This document shows, piece after piece, positions 35,960 to 44,607 of a stretch of 64,000 bases of DNA; the first letter of the stretch is position 1, and the number at the start of each line of letters is the position of its first letter. The notes beneath the pieces are model-generated. The model was given only the letters and a program-made list of their open reading frames with translations, ran no database searches and had not been told where the DNA came from. This DNA is from Leptospira ellinghausenii. GTDB lineage: Bacteria > Spirochaetota > Leptospiria > Leptospirales > Leptospiraceae. The position numbers and the translations under genes are program-made. The stretch covers positions 1,426,001 through 1,490,000 of the forward strand of contig NZ_BFAZ01000009.1 of the NCBI RefSeq assembly GCF_003114815.1. The letters run 5' to 3'.

Positions 35960-37165
35960 ATGAAGTCTAAATTTTTAATTTTATGTTTTGCAATGAGTGT
36001 TTTCTCCCATTGTAATGTATTGCCTTTTCAGAAAAAAGAATCCAACGACAATATGCTTTTGGCGGCCATTGGAATTTTGGCAACTGCCTCGGATTGGGTT
36101 TGGGACTTACCACCTGGTTTTCCCGTACCTAATGTACCTTCAGACAACCCGATGTCTCGTGCAAAGGTCGAACTGGGAAGGCATTTGTTTAATGAAAAAA
36201 TACTTTCAGGTGATGAGAGTATGTCTTGTGGGAGTTGCCATATCCAATCCCTAGCCTTCGCTGATGGAAAGGATTTTCCTACAGGGATTACCAACGTCGC
36301 TCATCCTAGAAATTCACAACATTTATCCAATGTTGCCTATATGCCTCGATTGACATGGAGTAACCCACGGATGACGAGTTTAGAAATCCAGGCACGTGCA
36401 CCTATGTTTGGTGAGTCTCCGATTGAACTTGGACTTTCTTCGAATGTTTTTTTGGATAAACTGAGAGCCAAATCGATTTACCAAACTTTATTTCGGAATG
36501 CCTATGGAAATGCAGAGAGTGCTGTGAATGAACAGAACGTACGATTTGCCATTGCGAGTTTCCAAAGGTCATTGATTTCAGGGAATTCAAAGTATGATCA
36601 ATATGCTTTTCGGAATAATAAATCTGCTTTAAATGCGTCTGAAATCCGAGGGATGAATCTTTTTAATGGAGAAGTGGCAGAGTGTTTCCATTGCCACGGA
36701 GGGTTTAATTTTACGGATACTTCCTTTCATGGTGGGGCAAAAGAGGAATTCTTTTACCATAGTAATGGAATCCATGATGATGCCTATTATGCTGGACAAC
36801 CTAGCAATAAACGAGGGTTATTCGATCTAACGGGAATTTCCTCTGATACGGGAAAATTCCGTGCACCTTCACTTCGTAATATTGGTGTCACTTACCCATA
36901 CATGCATGATGGAAGTTTTATGTGTGATAATGCAAATAATCCTAATATCACCAGTGGTAAAACCAAAACAGATTGTGCAAGGGATGCTTTGACCAAAGTA
37001 GTAGACCATTATCGCAGTGGCGGACAAAACCATACTGCCAAAGATTCCACATTGATTCGAGCTTTTACCATTACCAATTCCCAAAGAGACGATATGGTAA
37101 ACTTCTTATTAGCACTAACAGATGATGAGTTTTTGACAAACCCAAAATTTGCGAGTCCATTTTGA
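35960..37165 (+). CDS. MbnH-like di-heme cytochrome c peroxidase-family lipoprotein
   Basis: About 401 residues. The signal ends VFSHC (Cys18), a lipobox-like motif. Two c-type heme sites are present: CGSCH (Cys90, Cys93, His94) and CFHCH (Cys242, Cys245, His246), as in di-heme peroxidase/MauG/MbnH proteins. FRAPSLRNIGVTYPYMHDGS is the usual late conserved block, whose Tyr or His can ligate the second heme. Pairing with an MbnP-like gene points to MbnH (protein tryptophan oxidation) rather than a simple peroxidase. ATG 35960 starts the signal peptide; the frame extends upstream to 35915. Confidence 0.85.
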   Translation: MKSKFLILCFAMSVFSHCNVLPFQKKESNDNMLLAAIGILATASDWVWDLPPGFPVPNVPSDNPMSRAKVELGRHLFNEKILSGDESMSCGSCHIQSLAFADGKDFPTGITNVAHPRNSQHLSNVAYMPRLTWSNPRMTSLEIQARAPMFGESPIELGLSSNVFLDKLRAKSIYQTLFRNAYGNAESAVNEQNVRFAIASFQRSLISGNSKYDQYAFRNNKSALNASEIRGMNLFNGEVAECFHCHGGFNFTDTSFHGGAKEEFFYHSNGIHDDAYYAGQPSNKRGLFDLTGISSDTGKFRAPSLRNIGVTYPYMHDGSFMCDNANNPNITSGKTKTDCARDALTKVVDHYRSGGQNHTAKDSTLIRAFTITNSQRDDMVNFLLALTDDEFLTNPKFASPF

Positions 37166-37176
37166 AAGTACCTAAC

Positions 37177-38070
37177 ATGAAAAATCAAATGGCCCTGATC
37201 TTGTGTTTGGGTCTAGTCTCTCAATGTACATTTGGTTCTGTTGGTGATCGGGAAGAAGAAAAATTAGTCATCCTCCAAAACCTAATTTTTTTCAGTAACA
37301 ACCAAACGATTCCTATTGGAACCAATTTGCGAAGTTATGATGACCAAGCTGACGATAACATCAACCAGTTTAGCCTGACAAGCCCTTCGCCAACATCTTT
37401 CAATATTTCAATTCAAAGTAGTACTTACATCAATTGGGAAACGGGTAGCTACCGGATCAACCCACCAAGCCAGATACTAGGGGTTTCAACCACAAGTTCT
37501 GAAAGGAGTACTGCTGTTGCCAAAACGCATACACCGTATACGGTTCCCTTGGATTTGCCAGCAGACGATTTGTATGGAAAAACCTATCCATTTCTAAATG
37601 CAGGTACCATTTCCAATATCACCCAGTTCAATAGCACAATGGAAACAGGGGCAAGTTTTTTGTTTTCGAATACAAAGGTAACCAATATGCCTCTTGGAGT
37701 CGTTGCCCTTGCCAATGTTAGTTGGGAAGAGATTTATATAAGAATGGATATAACTGGGGGGACTACTAAATCAGTTACCATTCTTTTACCCCAAGGCTCT
37801 AAAACTATCACACCGAAATGCAAAATCCCCATCAAGAATGGCAGGAGTGGGAATATTGAAATTCTATTTTCCTTGTCATCATTATTTCAAGATAGAACGG
37901 TTTCAGGTACTCCTATTCGATTTTTAGAGACACTAAGTGGTAAGTTTGAGAATCCAGTTGTTATTTCTAAGGTTTCCAATGTGGATCTTTACAATATCCT
38001 TCAACAGAACCTACAAGCAGAAGACATTGTATTTAGTTTTCCTGGTTGTTTTCCAGGAGTCGAAAGATGA
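37177..38070 (+). CDS. Lipoprotein of the MbnPH-type cluster, function unknown
   Basis: A 297-residue predicted lipoprotein (signal ends LVSQC, Cys17). The mature chain is beta-rich and Thr/Ser/Asn-rich, with SIQSSTYINWETGSYRI and KSVTILLPQGSKTI, but no domain I recognise. Starts 12 bases after the MbnH-like stop and overlaps the next gene as ATGA, so it is surely part of the operon. Could present or sequester the metal or link the heme protein to the outer-membrane barrel; this is inference from position only. Confidence 0.7.
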   Translation: MKNQMALILCLGLVSQCTFGSVGDREEEKLVILQNLIFFSNNQTIPIGTNLRSYDDQADDNINQFSLTSPSPTSFNISIQSSTYINWETGSYRINPPSQILGVSTTSSERSTAVAKTHTPYTVPLDLPADDLYGKTYPFLNAGTISNITQFNSTMETGASFLFSNTKVTNMPLGVVALANVSWEEIYIRMDITGGTTKSVTILLPQGSKTITPKCKIPIKNGRSGNIEILFSLSSLFQDRTVSGTPIRFLETLSGKFENPVVISKVSNVDLYNILQQNLQAEDIVFSFPGCFPGVER

Positions 38071-38978
38071 AACAGATTGTCATTGGATTCCTTTTGATTT
38101 TTGTAACAGTTGGAAATTTGTTTCCACATCACACGGGTTCGTCGGATAGTCCGAATGCAACTGCAAGGTTTGTCGATCCATTTACTGGGAAACGAGAAAA
38201 ACCAACCAACTATCTGGTGATGACCCAAGACTATTACCAATCTACACGTGAGAATAGTCACCTGTTCACAACCACTGCGTTTGCGGAGTTGAATTTTTTT
38301 GATGGTCGGTTTGCCTTGAATGCATCCGTTCCTTGGAATTATTACCAACAAAGAGGAAGAGAAGATGCAGCAAGGATTGGAAAAACCTATTTAGGTTTTA
38401 AATACCAGCCGTTTTTTGATTTGGACAAACCGTACTTTTTTGTGATCGAAGGATCTGTTGGATTTCCAAGTGGTCCTGATACGGATCGGTTCACGGGAGG
38501 AAATTATTACACTGGAACTGGATTTATCAAACTAGGATACCTGTATGAAAAATGGTCGTTTGTGACTAAGATCGGTGGACTGAATCCACTTTCGAGACCC
38601 CAACCGAGTAACTTACAAGACAATGATGGGATCCCGTTTTATTTACGAAGACCATCGGCTACTCCGCCAGAACCAGAGTATGAATTTAAAAAAACAACTT
38701 TGATCTCCGCGTATGTGACGTATTATTTGATGCCCGAGATTTCGCTCTTTTCTGGAATTTTGTATCGGAATCCGTACAACGGAGTTGATTATTCCAAAGA
38801 AAAAGATAAAGCCAATCCTTCTTATTTTACAGAAGCTAGTGCTGGGTTTTCTTGGAATTTTTCAGAAAAATACAACATGAGTTTGGCATACCGTTATCCG
38901 TTACAACGAGATCGAGAGTATAGATTGTACCAGTCGGCATGGACCTTTGCCTTCTCAATGGAGTGGGGAAGCGATTGA
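38067..38978 (+). CDS. Outer-membrane beta-barrel protein of the MbnPH-type cluster
   Basis: A 303-residue exported protein with signal peptide ending NLFPHH or nearby. The mature part alternates short aromatic strands (FAELNFFDGRFALNASVPW, KTYLGFKYQPFFDL, TTLISAYVTYYLMPEISLFSG) typical of a transmembrane barrel of the MetA-pathway/porin-like type, and ends FAFSMEWGSD. ATG 38067 overlaps the upstream TGA. As the last gene of the cluster it could let metal or a metal complex cross the outer membrane; substrate not inferable. Confidence 0.72.
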   Translation: MKQIVIGFLLIFVTVGNLFPHHTGSSDSPNATARFVDPFTGKREKPTNYLVMTQDYYQSTRENSHLFTTTAFAELNFFDGRFALNASVPWNYYQQRGREDAARIGKTYLGFKYQPFFDLDKPYFFVIEGSVGFPSGPDTDRFTGGNYYTGTGFIKLGYLYEKWSFVTKIGGLNPLSRPQPSNLQDNDGIPFYLRRPSATPPEPEYEFKKTTLISAYVTYYLMPEISLFSGILYRNPYNGVDYSKEKDKANPSYFTEASAGFSWNFSEKYNMSLAYRYPLQRDREYRLYQSAWTFAFSMEWGSD

Positions 38979-39042
38979 CATTTCATGCCTTTTTTAAAAC
39001 GTTCTAAGAAACTGTATAAATCTTAATCGTAAAAGGTAATCT

Positions 39043-40290
39043 ATGAGCAACGTAGAAATCGTACCAGTAGGGGAACTACCTCCTATTGGAGTCGTGCCAA
39101 AAAAAATGCACGCACAGGTCATTCGCCCGGAACGTTACGGCGAACCGAAAACTTCTTTTCAATCAGAAGTCATTGATGTTCCGGAGATCGGTCCCAACGA
39201 AGTTCTCGTAGCCACTATGGCTGCTGGGGTGAACTATAATAACGTTTGGGCGGCCTTAGGTTACCCTGTAGATGTCATTGCTGCACGGAATAAAAAAGGT
39301 GAACCTGAAAAATTCCACATCGGTGGATCTGATGCCTCTGGTATCGTGTACAAAGTTGGTTCTGAAGTTAAAAATGTAAAAGTGGGTGATGAAGTAGTTG
39401 TCCATTGTGCGATGTGGGATCCAAAAGATCCATGGGTTCTTTCTGGTAAAGACCCAATGTATGCACCCTCACAAATCATTTGGGGTTATGAATCAAACTG
39501 GGGATCTTTTGCACAATTTTGTAAAGTACAAGATCACCAATGCCTTCCTCGTCCTCAACACCTAACATGGGAAGCTTCCGCAGCATATATGTTAGTTGCT
39601 GCAACTGCTTACAGAATGTTACACCACTGGAAACCAAATGATGTAAAACCTGGTGATGTAGTTTTAATTTGGGGTGGAGCTGGTGGACTTGGTGCCATGG
39701 CAATCCAAATTGTAAAAGCTGCTGGTGGAATTCCAATCGCTGTGGTTTCCTCAGATGATAAAATTGAATTCTGTAAAAACTTAGGTGCAACTGGTGTGAT
39801 CAACCGTAACAAGTTCAAACATTGGGGTGGACTCACTTCTGATATCAACAAACCAGAAGCATTCGTTGAGTGGACCAAACAAGCTCGTGAGTTTGGTAAA
39901 GCGATTTGGGACATTGCTGGAAAAGGCAAAAACCCTCAAATCGTTTTTGAACACCCAGGTGAAACTACACTTCCAACTTCCGTATTTGTTTGTGAAACAG
40001 GAGGTATGGTTGTCATCTGCGCAGGAACCACAGGTTTCAATGCAACAGCTGACCTTCGTTATCTTTGGATGAGACAAAAACGTCTGCAAGGTTCACACTT
40101 CGCTAACGACGACAACTGTCGTGACCTCAACCAATTGGTGATTGATAAAAAAGTGGATCCAGTTCTAGCTCAAACCTTTACATTTGACCAAACTGGTGAG
40201 TGCCACCAATTGATGCGTGAAAACAAACACCCAGCAGGAAACATGTCGATCCTCGTTGGTGCAAAAACGACAGGTTTAGGAAAGAAGTAG
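39043..40290 (+). CDS. ccr: Crotonyl-CoA carboxylase/reductase
   Basis: A 415-residue medium-chain dehydrogenase/reductase of the Ccr type, which reduces crotonyl-CoA with NADPH while adding CO2 to give ethylmalonyl-CoA. Family-specific segments are [43 protein letters not shown] (nucleotide binding), [15 protein letters not shown] and GSHFAN. These separate Ccr from ordinary quinone reductases. Length is normal. None of the other ethylmalonyl-CoA pathway genes are adjacent, so it may instead supply ethylmalonyl-CoA or act as a plain crotonyl-CoA reductase. Cytoplasmic. Confidence 0.9.
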   Translation: MSNVEIVPVGELPPIGVVPKKMHAQVIRPERYGEPKTSFQSEVIDVPEIGPNEVLVATMAAGVNYNNVWAALGYPVDVIAARNKKGEPEKFHIGGSDASGIVYKVGSEVKNVKVGDEVVVHCAMWDPKDPWVLSGKDPMYAPSQIIWGYESNWGSFAQFCKVQDHQCLPRPQHLTWEASAAYMLVAATAYRMLHHWKPNDVKPGDVVLIWGGAGGLGAMAIQIVKAAGGIPIAVVSSDDKIEFCKNLGATGVINRNKFKHWGGLTSDINKPEAFVEWTKQAREFGKAIWDIAGKGKNPQIVFEHPGETTLPTSVFVCETGGMVVICAGTTGFNATADLRYLWMRQKRLQGSHFANDDNCRDLNQLVIDKKVDPVLAQTFTFDQTGECHQLMRENKHPAGNMSILVGAKTTGLGKK

Positions 40291-40321
40291 TTCTAATCTG
40301 AGATTGTAATTAGAGTAGATT

Positions 40322-40372
40322 TCCCCGCCCGTATCGAACTGGGTGGGGTTATCCACCCGCCACCCAATGACT
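40322..40372. other. GC-rich stem-loop segment after ccr
   Basis: A short GC-rich island in AT-rich flanks. GGGTGG (40341-40346) pairs with CCACCC (40353-40358) over a six-base loop, and CCCGCCC and CCGCCACCC lie on either side. No T-run follows, so terminator status is uncertain; it could be a small dispersed repeat. Confidence 0.4.
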
Positions 40373-40465
40373 CCTTCTACCACACAACTCCCGTTTTGTG
40401 AAATCGAATTCTAATATTCAAAATTTTCCTTTCAAAAAGTTCATATTTGAACAAAGCAGGTATCT

Positions 40466-40897
40466 ATGTTCCCAAGAATCAATCTCATCACCCTTGGAGT
40501 TTCTGACTTAAACAGAGCAGTTCATTTTTATGAAATGGGCCTAGGTTGGAAAAAATCGAAAGAGAGCAATGAAAATGTTGCATTTTTTCAAATTGGAGCT
40601 TTGGTCTTTGGTTTGTTTGGGGAAAAGGATTTGGCAAATGACATTGGAATCCCTTTTCAAAATAGACAAGAGTATTCTGGCCTGACATTAGCTCAAAATG
40701 TAGAAAGTGAAGCCGAAGTAGATCGAATCATTGACGTAGTGCGTAAGTTAGGTGCAACGATCCTAAAGGAACCTCAAAAAGTGTTTTGGGGTGGATATAG
40801 TGCTTATTTCAAAGATTTGGATGGTCACATATTTGAAGTTGCTTACAATCCATTTTTCCCTCTCAATGAAAAGGGAGAAATTGAATTAAAGCAATAA
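40466..40897 (+). CDS. VOC (glyoxalase/bleomycin-resistance) superfamily protein
   Basis: A 143-residue protein of two beta-alpha-beta-beta-beta modules: INLITLGVSDLNRAVHFYEM at the N-terminus, and YSAYFKDLDGHIFEVAYNPF at the C-terminus, with Glu in the usual metal-ligand place. It belongs to the VOC superfamily, whose members include lyases, dioxygenases and CoA-ester epimerases; the exact reaction is unknown. Next to acyl-CoA-related genes, so a role on a metabolite of that area is possible. Cytoplasmic. Confidence 0.85.
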   Translation: MFPRINLITLGVSDLNRAVHFYEMGLGWKKSKESNENVAFFQIGALVFGLFGEKDLANDIGIPFQNRQEYSGLTLAQNVESEAEVDRIIDVVRKLGATILKEPQKVFWGGYSAYFKDLDGHIFEVAYNPFFPLNEKGEIELKQ

Positions 40898-40995
40898 CGT
40901 GTGTTAGTGATATGATTAGCAAAAACATATTAGCAAATCATTCAAAATCGAATCCATATTGAGTGAAGGAAACAACGGAAAGGATAGTAAATTTT

Positions 40996-42006
40996 ATGAA
41001 ACAAGCTGAGATCAAACAATTTGGACTAGAAAATTTAAAAATAATTGAGACCCCTGAACCTAAAATTGTTGGTCCGACAGATGTTTTAGTACGATTGTAT
41101 GCAGCTTCCTTAAATTACAGAGATTCACTTGTTGTCGAAGGAAAATACAATCCAAAATTTCCGTTGCCACTTGTTCCATGTAGTGATGGTGCAGGTGAAG
41201 TGTTACAAATTGGTTCACAAGTCACAGAATGGAATGTGGGAGACAAAGTCCTGCTTACCTTTGCTCCTAAGTGGATCTCTAAAGAAGCAACACATGCAGA
41301 AATTCGACACACGATTGGCGGACCCTTGCCGGGTACTTTGCGTGAATTAGCAGTTGTACCGGAAACAGGTCTTGTTAGAATGCCGAATCATCTCAGTTAT
41401 GAAGAAGCGGCCACCTTACCTTGCGCTGCTCTCACTGCATGGTCAGGGCTTTTCCAATATAGCCAACTCAAACCGGGTGAATTTGTAGTTGTACAAGGAA
41501 CAGGTGGAGTTTCCATCTTTGCTCTACAGTTTGCAAAAATGGCAGGTGCCAAAGTTATCCTCACTTCCTCAAGTGAAGAAAAATTACAAAGAGGAAAAGA
41601 TTTAGGTGCAGATTTTCTAATCAATTATAAAGAAACCAAAGATTGGGGAAAAGAAATAAGACGTATTACAGGCAAAGTGGGAGCTGATCACATCATCGAA
41701 GTAGGGGGAGCTGGGACACTCGAGCAATCAATTGCCGCCTGTCGTCCGTTTGGTGTCATCCATTTGATTGGGATTTTGGCTGGTCGATCGGGAGAGTTGA
41801 ACTTATTACCTGCAGTGATGAACAATTTAAAGATCCAAGGTTTAGTCGTTGGAGGTAGAAAAGCGTTCATGGAAATGAACCAAGCCATCGAACAATCCGG
41901 ACTAAAGCCAATTGTAGACAAAGTGTTTCCATTCGAACAGTCTGTGGAAGCGATTCAATACTTACGATCAGGTTCCCATTTTGGGAAAATTGTGATTTCA
42001 ATTTAA
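40996..42006 (+). CDS. Zinc-type alcohol dehydrogenase-like MDR oxidoreductase
   Basis: A 336-residue NAD(P)-dependent oxidoreductase of the MDR superfamily. The catalytic N-terminal domain includes SLNYRDSLVVEGKY, GDKVLLTF and PLPGTLRELAV; the Rossmann domain has VVVQGTGGVSIFALQFAKMAG. It lacks the zinc-ligand Cys cluster of true alcohol dehydrogenases, so a quinone or enone reductase is more likely. ATG 40996 is preferred over a GTG 11 codons upstream. Overlaps the convergent DUF2721 gene by nine bases. Confidence 0.85.
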   Translation: MKQAEIKQFGLENLKIIETPEPKIVGPTDVLVRLYAASLNYRDSLVVEGKYNPKFPLPLVPCSDGAGEVLQIGSQVTEWNVGDKVLLTFAPKWISKEATHAEIRHTIGGPLPGTLRELAVVPETGLVRMPNHLSYEEAATLPCAALTAWSGLFQYSQLKPGEFVVVQGTGGVSIFALQFAKMAGAKVILTSSSEEKLQRGKDLGADFLINYKETKDWGKEIRRITGKVGADHIIEVGGAGTLEQSIAACRPFGVIHLIGILAGRSGELNLLPAVMNNLKIQGLVVGGRKAFMEMNQAIEQSGLKPIVDKVFPFEQSVEAIQYLRSGSHFGKIVISI

Positions 42007-42405
42007 TCTAGAAATTTTTCCTAAAATCGATTCACTTTCAATGTCAAGAGCTGTCACAGACATTTGTATTTCAATCAATGCTAATAGTAGTGAAACGATC
42101 ATAAAAAATAAAGATACTGAAAAGAATATCCAAGCTACCAAGTTGTAAAAAGGAATCATCCCTAAGGAACAAGTGCAGAGGATTAAACTCAAAATTCCTG
42201 CACTCTGAGAGTATAAAATAAGTGAAATTCGAAAGCGTAAATTTTGAATTTGTTTGATCAGAACTTCAGATTTGGATGTTTCATATTCTGCCAAGAGTTG
42301 TCTTGCTAAACTGGCTAACCCAAAAAATCGATTGGTAAATCCTAACATGAGAAGTGAAATTGCGGGAAACAACAATCCTGGTATATTGTAGGTTAAATTA
42401 TCCAA
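41998..42405 (-). CDS. DUF2721 membrane protein
   Basis: A 135-residue membrane protein matching DUF2721: AISLLMLGFTNRFFGLASLAR at the N-terminal helix, QIQNLRFRISLILYSQSAGILSL in the middle, then two further helices. Function of the family is unknown. A TTG start is implied because the first ATG would lie inside helix 1. Convergent and overlapping with the oxidoreductase gene. Confidence 0.8.
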   Translation of the reverse strand: MDNLTYNIPGLLFPAISLLMLGFTNRFFGLASLARQLLAEYETSKSEVLIKQIQNLRFRISLILYSQSAGILSLILCTCSLGMIPFYNLVAWIFFSVSLFFMIVSLLLALIEIQMSVTALDIESESILGKISRLN

Positions 42406-42546
42406 GTGATTCCGTAAGAGTTCAGTTTGTAGCGTTAATAGAAAGGTTAATGGTAAGGTTTACCGCTAGTGTAAATTCATCTCACACCAACTGATACCAA
42501 AGTAGGATTGGGGCCGATGCGATCGACCCAAACAGATGATTTGTGA

Positions 42547-42768
42547 CTACTCTTCGGCAAACAAATTGTTTAATGAGTCAATGAGAGTGTCTACTTCCAC
42601 TCCATATCCCATACAAACTTGTTCAATTGTTTCCACTTCATTGATGGAACAGTGGGAACATCCACCTAAGTGGTAACTTGAGAAAACAAGCCCCGCTTCC
42701 GGATGGATGGCAATTGCTTCGCCTACGGTCATTTCTTTAAAAAAGCGTGGTTTTGTTGATTCAGTCAT
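42547..42768 (-). CDS. DUF1858 small redox-disulfide-type protein
   Basis: A 73-residue protein of the DUF1858 type: TVGEAIAIHPEAGLVFSSYHLGG at the start, CSHC in the middle and a third Cys in IEQVCMGYGV. The CxxC pair suggests a redox or metal-binding role. Family members are often fused to or near hybrid-cluster and iron-sulfur proteins. AAGAAG precedes the ATG. It is head-to-head with the PTPS-family gene, with starts less than 70 bases apart. Confidence 0.85.
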   Translation of the reverse strand: MTESTKPRFFKEMTVGEAIAIHPEAGLVFSSYHLGGCSHCSINEVETIEQVCMGYGVEVDTLIDSLNNLFAEE

Positions 42769-42833
42769 CTTCTTTGAGCCCTCGAGAGGAAATTACTATA
42801 CAAATATTGGACTACGCTCTATTCGTCAATGGA

Positions 42834-43238
42834 ATGTTTACCCAGGAAAACGGGAAATTTTATGTCCGTATTGAAGGTCGGTTTGAGTCCGCCCATTTCC
42901 TCTACCAGTACTTTGCCGATGGCACTGACGAGCCAATCCACGGCCATTCCTGGAAAGTAGAAGTGTTTTTAGAAGGAAAAACGAACATCCGACCAGATGG
43001 AATTTCTTTCGATTTTTTAACGGCACGAAACAAACTGATGGAACTGGTTCATTCCATCGACCATCTCCTCATCAACGACCACCCCGATTTCAAAGGGATC
43101 AACCCCACTTCGGAAAATGTAGCACGTTGGTTTTATTCTGGTTTGAAGAAGGAAGTAAAGGAATCAGAGGGAAAAATTCGTAGGATTGTCATCCATGAAG
43201 GACCAGAAAATTTAGCTTTTTTTGAACCAGAAACATAG
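42834..43238 (+). CDS. 6-pyruvoyl-tetrahydropterin synthase / QueD-family protein lacking the catalytic Cys
   Basis: A protein of about 134 residues with the tunnel-fold pterin synthase pattern: FESAHFL (zinc-ligand His21), HGHSWKVEV (zinc-ligand His36 and His38), FDFL, HLLIND (His77), NPTSENVARW and HEGPENLAFF (Glu112). In QueD and PTPS a catalytic Cys sits four residues before the first His of HGH; here that residue is Asp32, followed by Glu33. The chemistry may therefore differ, as in PTPS-III-type proteins that use an acidic residue. Start uncertain: TTG 42807 or ATG 42747 are alternatives. Confidence 0.8.
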   Translation: MFTQENGKFYVRIEGRFESAHFLYQYFADGTDEPIHGHSWKVEVFLEGKTNIRPDGISFDFLTARNKLMELVHSIDHLLINDHPDFKGINPTSENVARWFYSGLKKEVKESEGKIRRIVIHEGPENLAFFEPET

Positions 43239-43266
43239 TTTCACTTACACGAAAAGTGAAACTATG
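43234..43266. terminator. Bidirectional terminator-like hairpin
   Basis: CATAGTTTCACTT (43234-43246) is perfectly complementary to AAGTGAAACTATG (43254-43266) over a seven-base loop. It contains the PTPS-family stop codon and lies between two convergent genes. No strong T-run on either strand. Confidence 0.6.
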
Positions 43267-43291
43267 CAAATGTCATTGATGCATTTTGGAT

Positions 43292-44275
43292 TTAAAATGC
43301 ACCCTCTCCAAAACTTTTTGAAAACTCCACTGTAAAATTAACCGAATCAAAGTCAAGTTTGGCACTTGACCTTCTTCCTAGAGCAGTCATAAGAAGGGTA
43401 GTCTGATTGTCTAAGGTAGTCATATAATATTGATTAAATTTTATATTGATATTGTCTCTCGTATAACCCCATTTAGTTGCAAACCATGTTGAATATCGGA
43501 ATACGATATCAAATTTATCCTGAACACCAGAGTATAAAAAATCAGATTGAACATTTAATGGAGCATACAGTAAACCCGCTGTCGAAGGAATAAAATTGAG
43601 TGATGTTCTACTTAAGTCCCCACCCATATGATAATACATTCGACCCAAATGAATTTCAAACCATCGAAGAGGTTTAATTTCGATATGAATCCCAGGCACC
43701 CAACCTTTTGTTCTAAGTTGTGATTCAGCACTTGGACTAGAATAAAAGATACTATTGTCAAGTTTGTATAAATTTAAATAGTCCGATCGAAAATCTTGTT
43801 TGATATTTGCATCTCGGATCGAAACACCAATACTCAAAAATTTAAACACTGGATGGAAATAACCAACACCAACTCTTTTTTGGAATTCTCTGAATTTCAT
43901 GATGTCTCTATAGTCACCACCATCCTTCACAGTTCGATTCTCTGCAAAAAATCGAAATTTATCTTTATATCGATATTCGAATTCAAGTTGCCCTAAATCT
44001 AAATCTCCGTTATATAATGGTGTTAACTGGTAAATTCTACTTTGTCCAAATAAAATACTATCAGTTGTCTCCAATCTCCTTTCTGGAATTTGGCCCCTTG
44101 CTGCACCCAAAACATAACGAAAATAAAATCGATGATTATCAGGATCAATTAATTGTGGTTTTTCATGGATATTGTCTGTTTCCCTTGCTTGTAGATTAGT
44201 AAATCCACTTACAATGAACAATGACAATACAATTGCTAAAAATAAATATCGTTGGGATAAATTCAAATTATTCAC
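43292..44275 (-). CDS. Putative outer-membrane protein after the TRL-like genes
   Basis: About 328 residues from GTG 44275, which overlaps the preceding TRL-like stop by eight bases; a longer frame exists but begins inside that gene. A signal peptide (ends NLQA) precedes strands rich in Tyr, Phe and Arg (FYFRYVLGAARG, LEFEYRYKDKFRFFAEN, FEIHLGRMYYHMG) and the chain ends in Phe, all typical of a beta-barrel. Last gene of a four-gene operon with three TRL-like lipoproteins, which may be its partners. Confidence 0.7.
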   Translation of the reverse strand: MNNLNLSQRYLFLAIVLSLFIVSGFTNLQARETDNIHEKPQLIDPDNHRFYFRYVLGAARGQIPERRLETTDSILFGQSRIYQLTPLYNGDLDLGQLEFEYRYKDKFRFFAENRTVKDGGDYRDIMKFREFQKRVGVGYFHPVFKFLSIGVSIRDANIKQDFRSDYLNLYKLDNSIFYSSPSAESQLRTKGWVPGIHIEIKPLRWFEIHLGRMYYHMGGDLSRTSLNFIPSTAGLLYAPLNVQSDFLYSGVQDKFDIVFRYSTWFATKWGYTRDNINIKFNQYYMTTLDNQTTLLMTALGRRSSAKLDFDSVNFTVEFSKSFGEGAF

Positions 44276-44606
44276 CCCAGACGATAATACATTCTCTATA
44301 AAACAACACACCAAGAATTGAAAGTGACTCCCTATCAACTAATGCAACTTTCTGGATGTTTCCATTTCTGGCGGCTTCTTCAATTGAGTTTCCAGCACCA
44401 TAGTAGAAAAAATTGATGATATAACCTGATAAAGAACAAGATTTTCCGAATTTTAAAATTTTTGCCGAAGTTAGATTGTTTCCGGTTGAGTCACCTATCA
44501 TATGTTGTGTGGAATATTGATAGATAAAAGCAGGGAATGGACCTGACTGACAATGGGTAAAAAAAGAAAGAATAAAGATTATAAGTATAGATTTGATAAA
44601 ATTCAT
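44268..44606 (-). CDS. TRL-like family lipoprotein, third copy
   Basis: A 112-residue protein, signal ending FFTHC (Cys19). The mature part shows the TRL-like pattern: GPFPAFIY, then KSCSLSG, GAGNSIEEAARNGNIQKVALVDRES and the terminal IIVWGE. The family has no known biochemical function. Third of three tandem paralogues, two bases after the previous stop. Conserved Cys residues at about 54 and 107 may form a disulfide. Confidence 0.75.
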   Translation of the reverse strand: MNFIKSILIIFILSFFTHCQSGPFPAFIYQYSTQHMIGDSTGNNLTSAKILKFGKSCSLSGYIINFFYYGAGNSIEEAARNGNIQKVALVDRESLSILGVLFYRECIIVWGE

Positions 44607-44607
44607 T

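Noticed and set aside
34499..38978. A full methanobactin biosynthesis operon
   Set aside because: No mbnA-like precursor peptide, mbnB, mbnC or MATE exporter was found near the MbnP/MbnH-like pair, so only the metallo-mystery pair is claimed.
40996..42006. True zinc alcohol dehydrogenase
   Set aside because: The structural-zinc cysteine cluster is missing, so a quinone/enone-reductase-like MDR is the better call.
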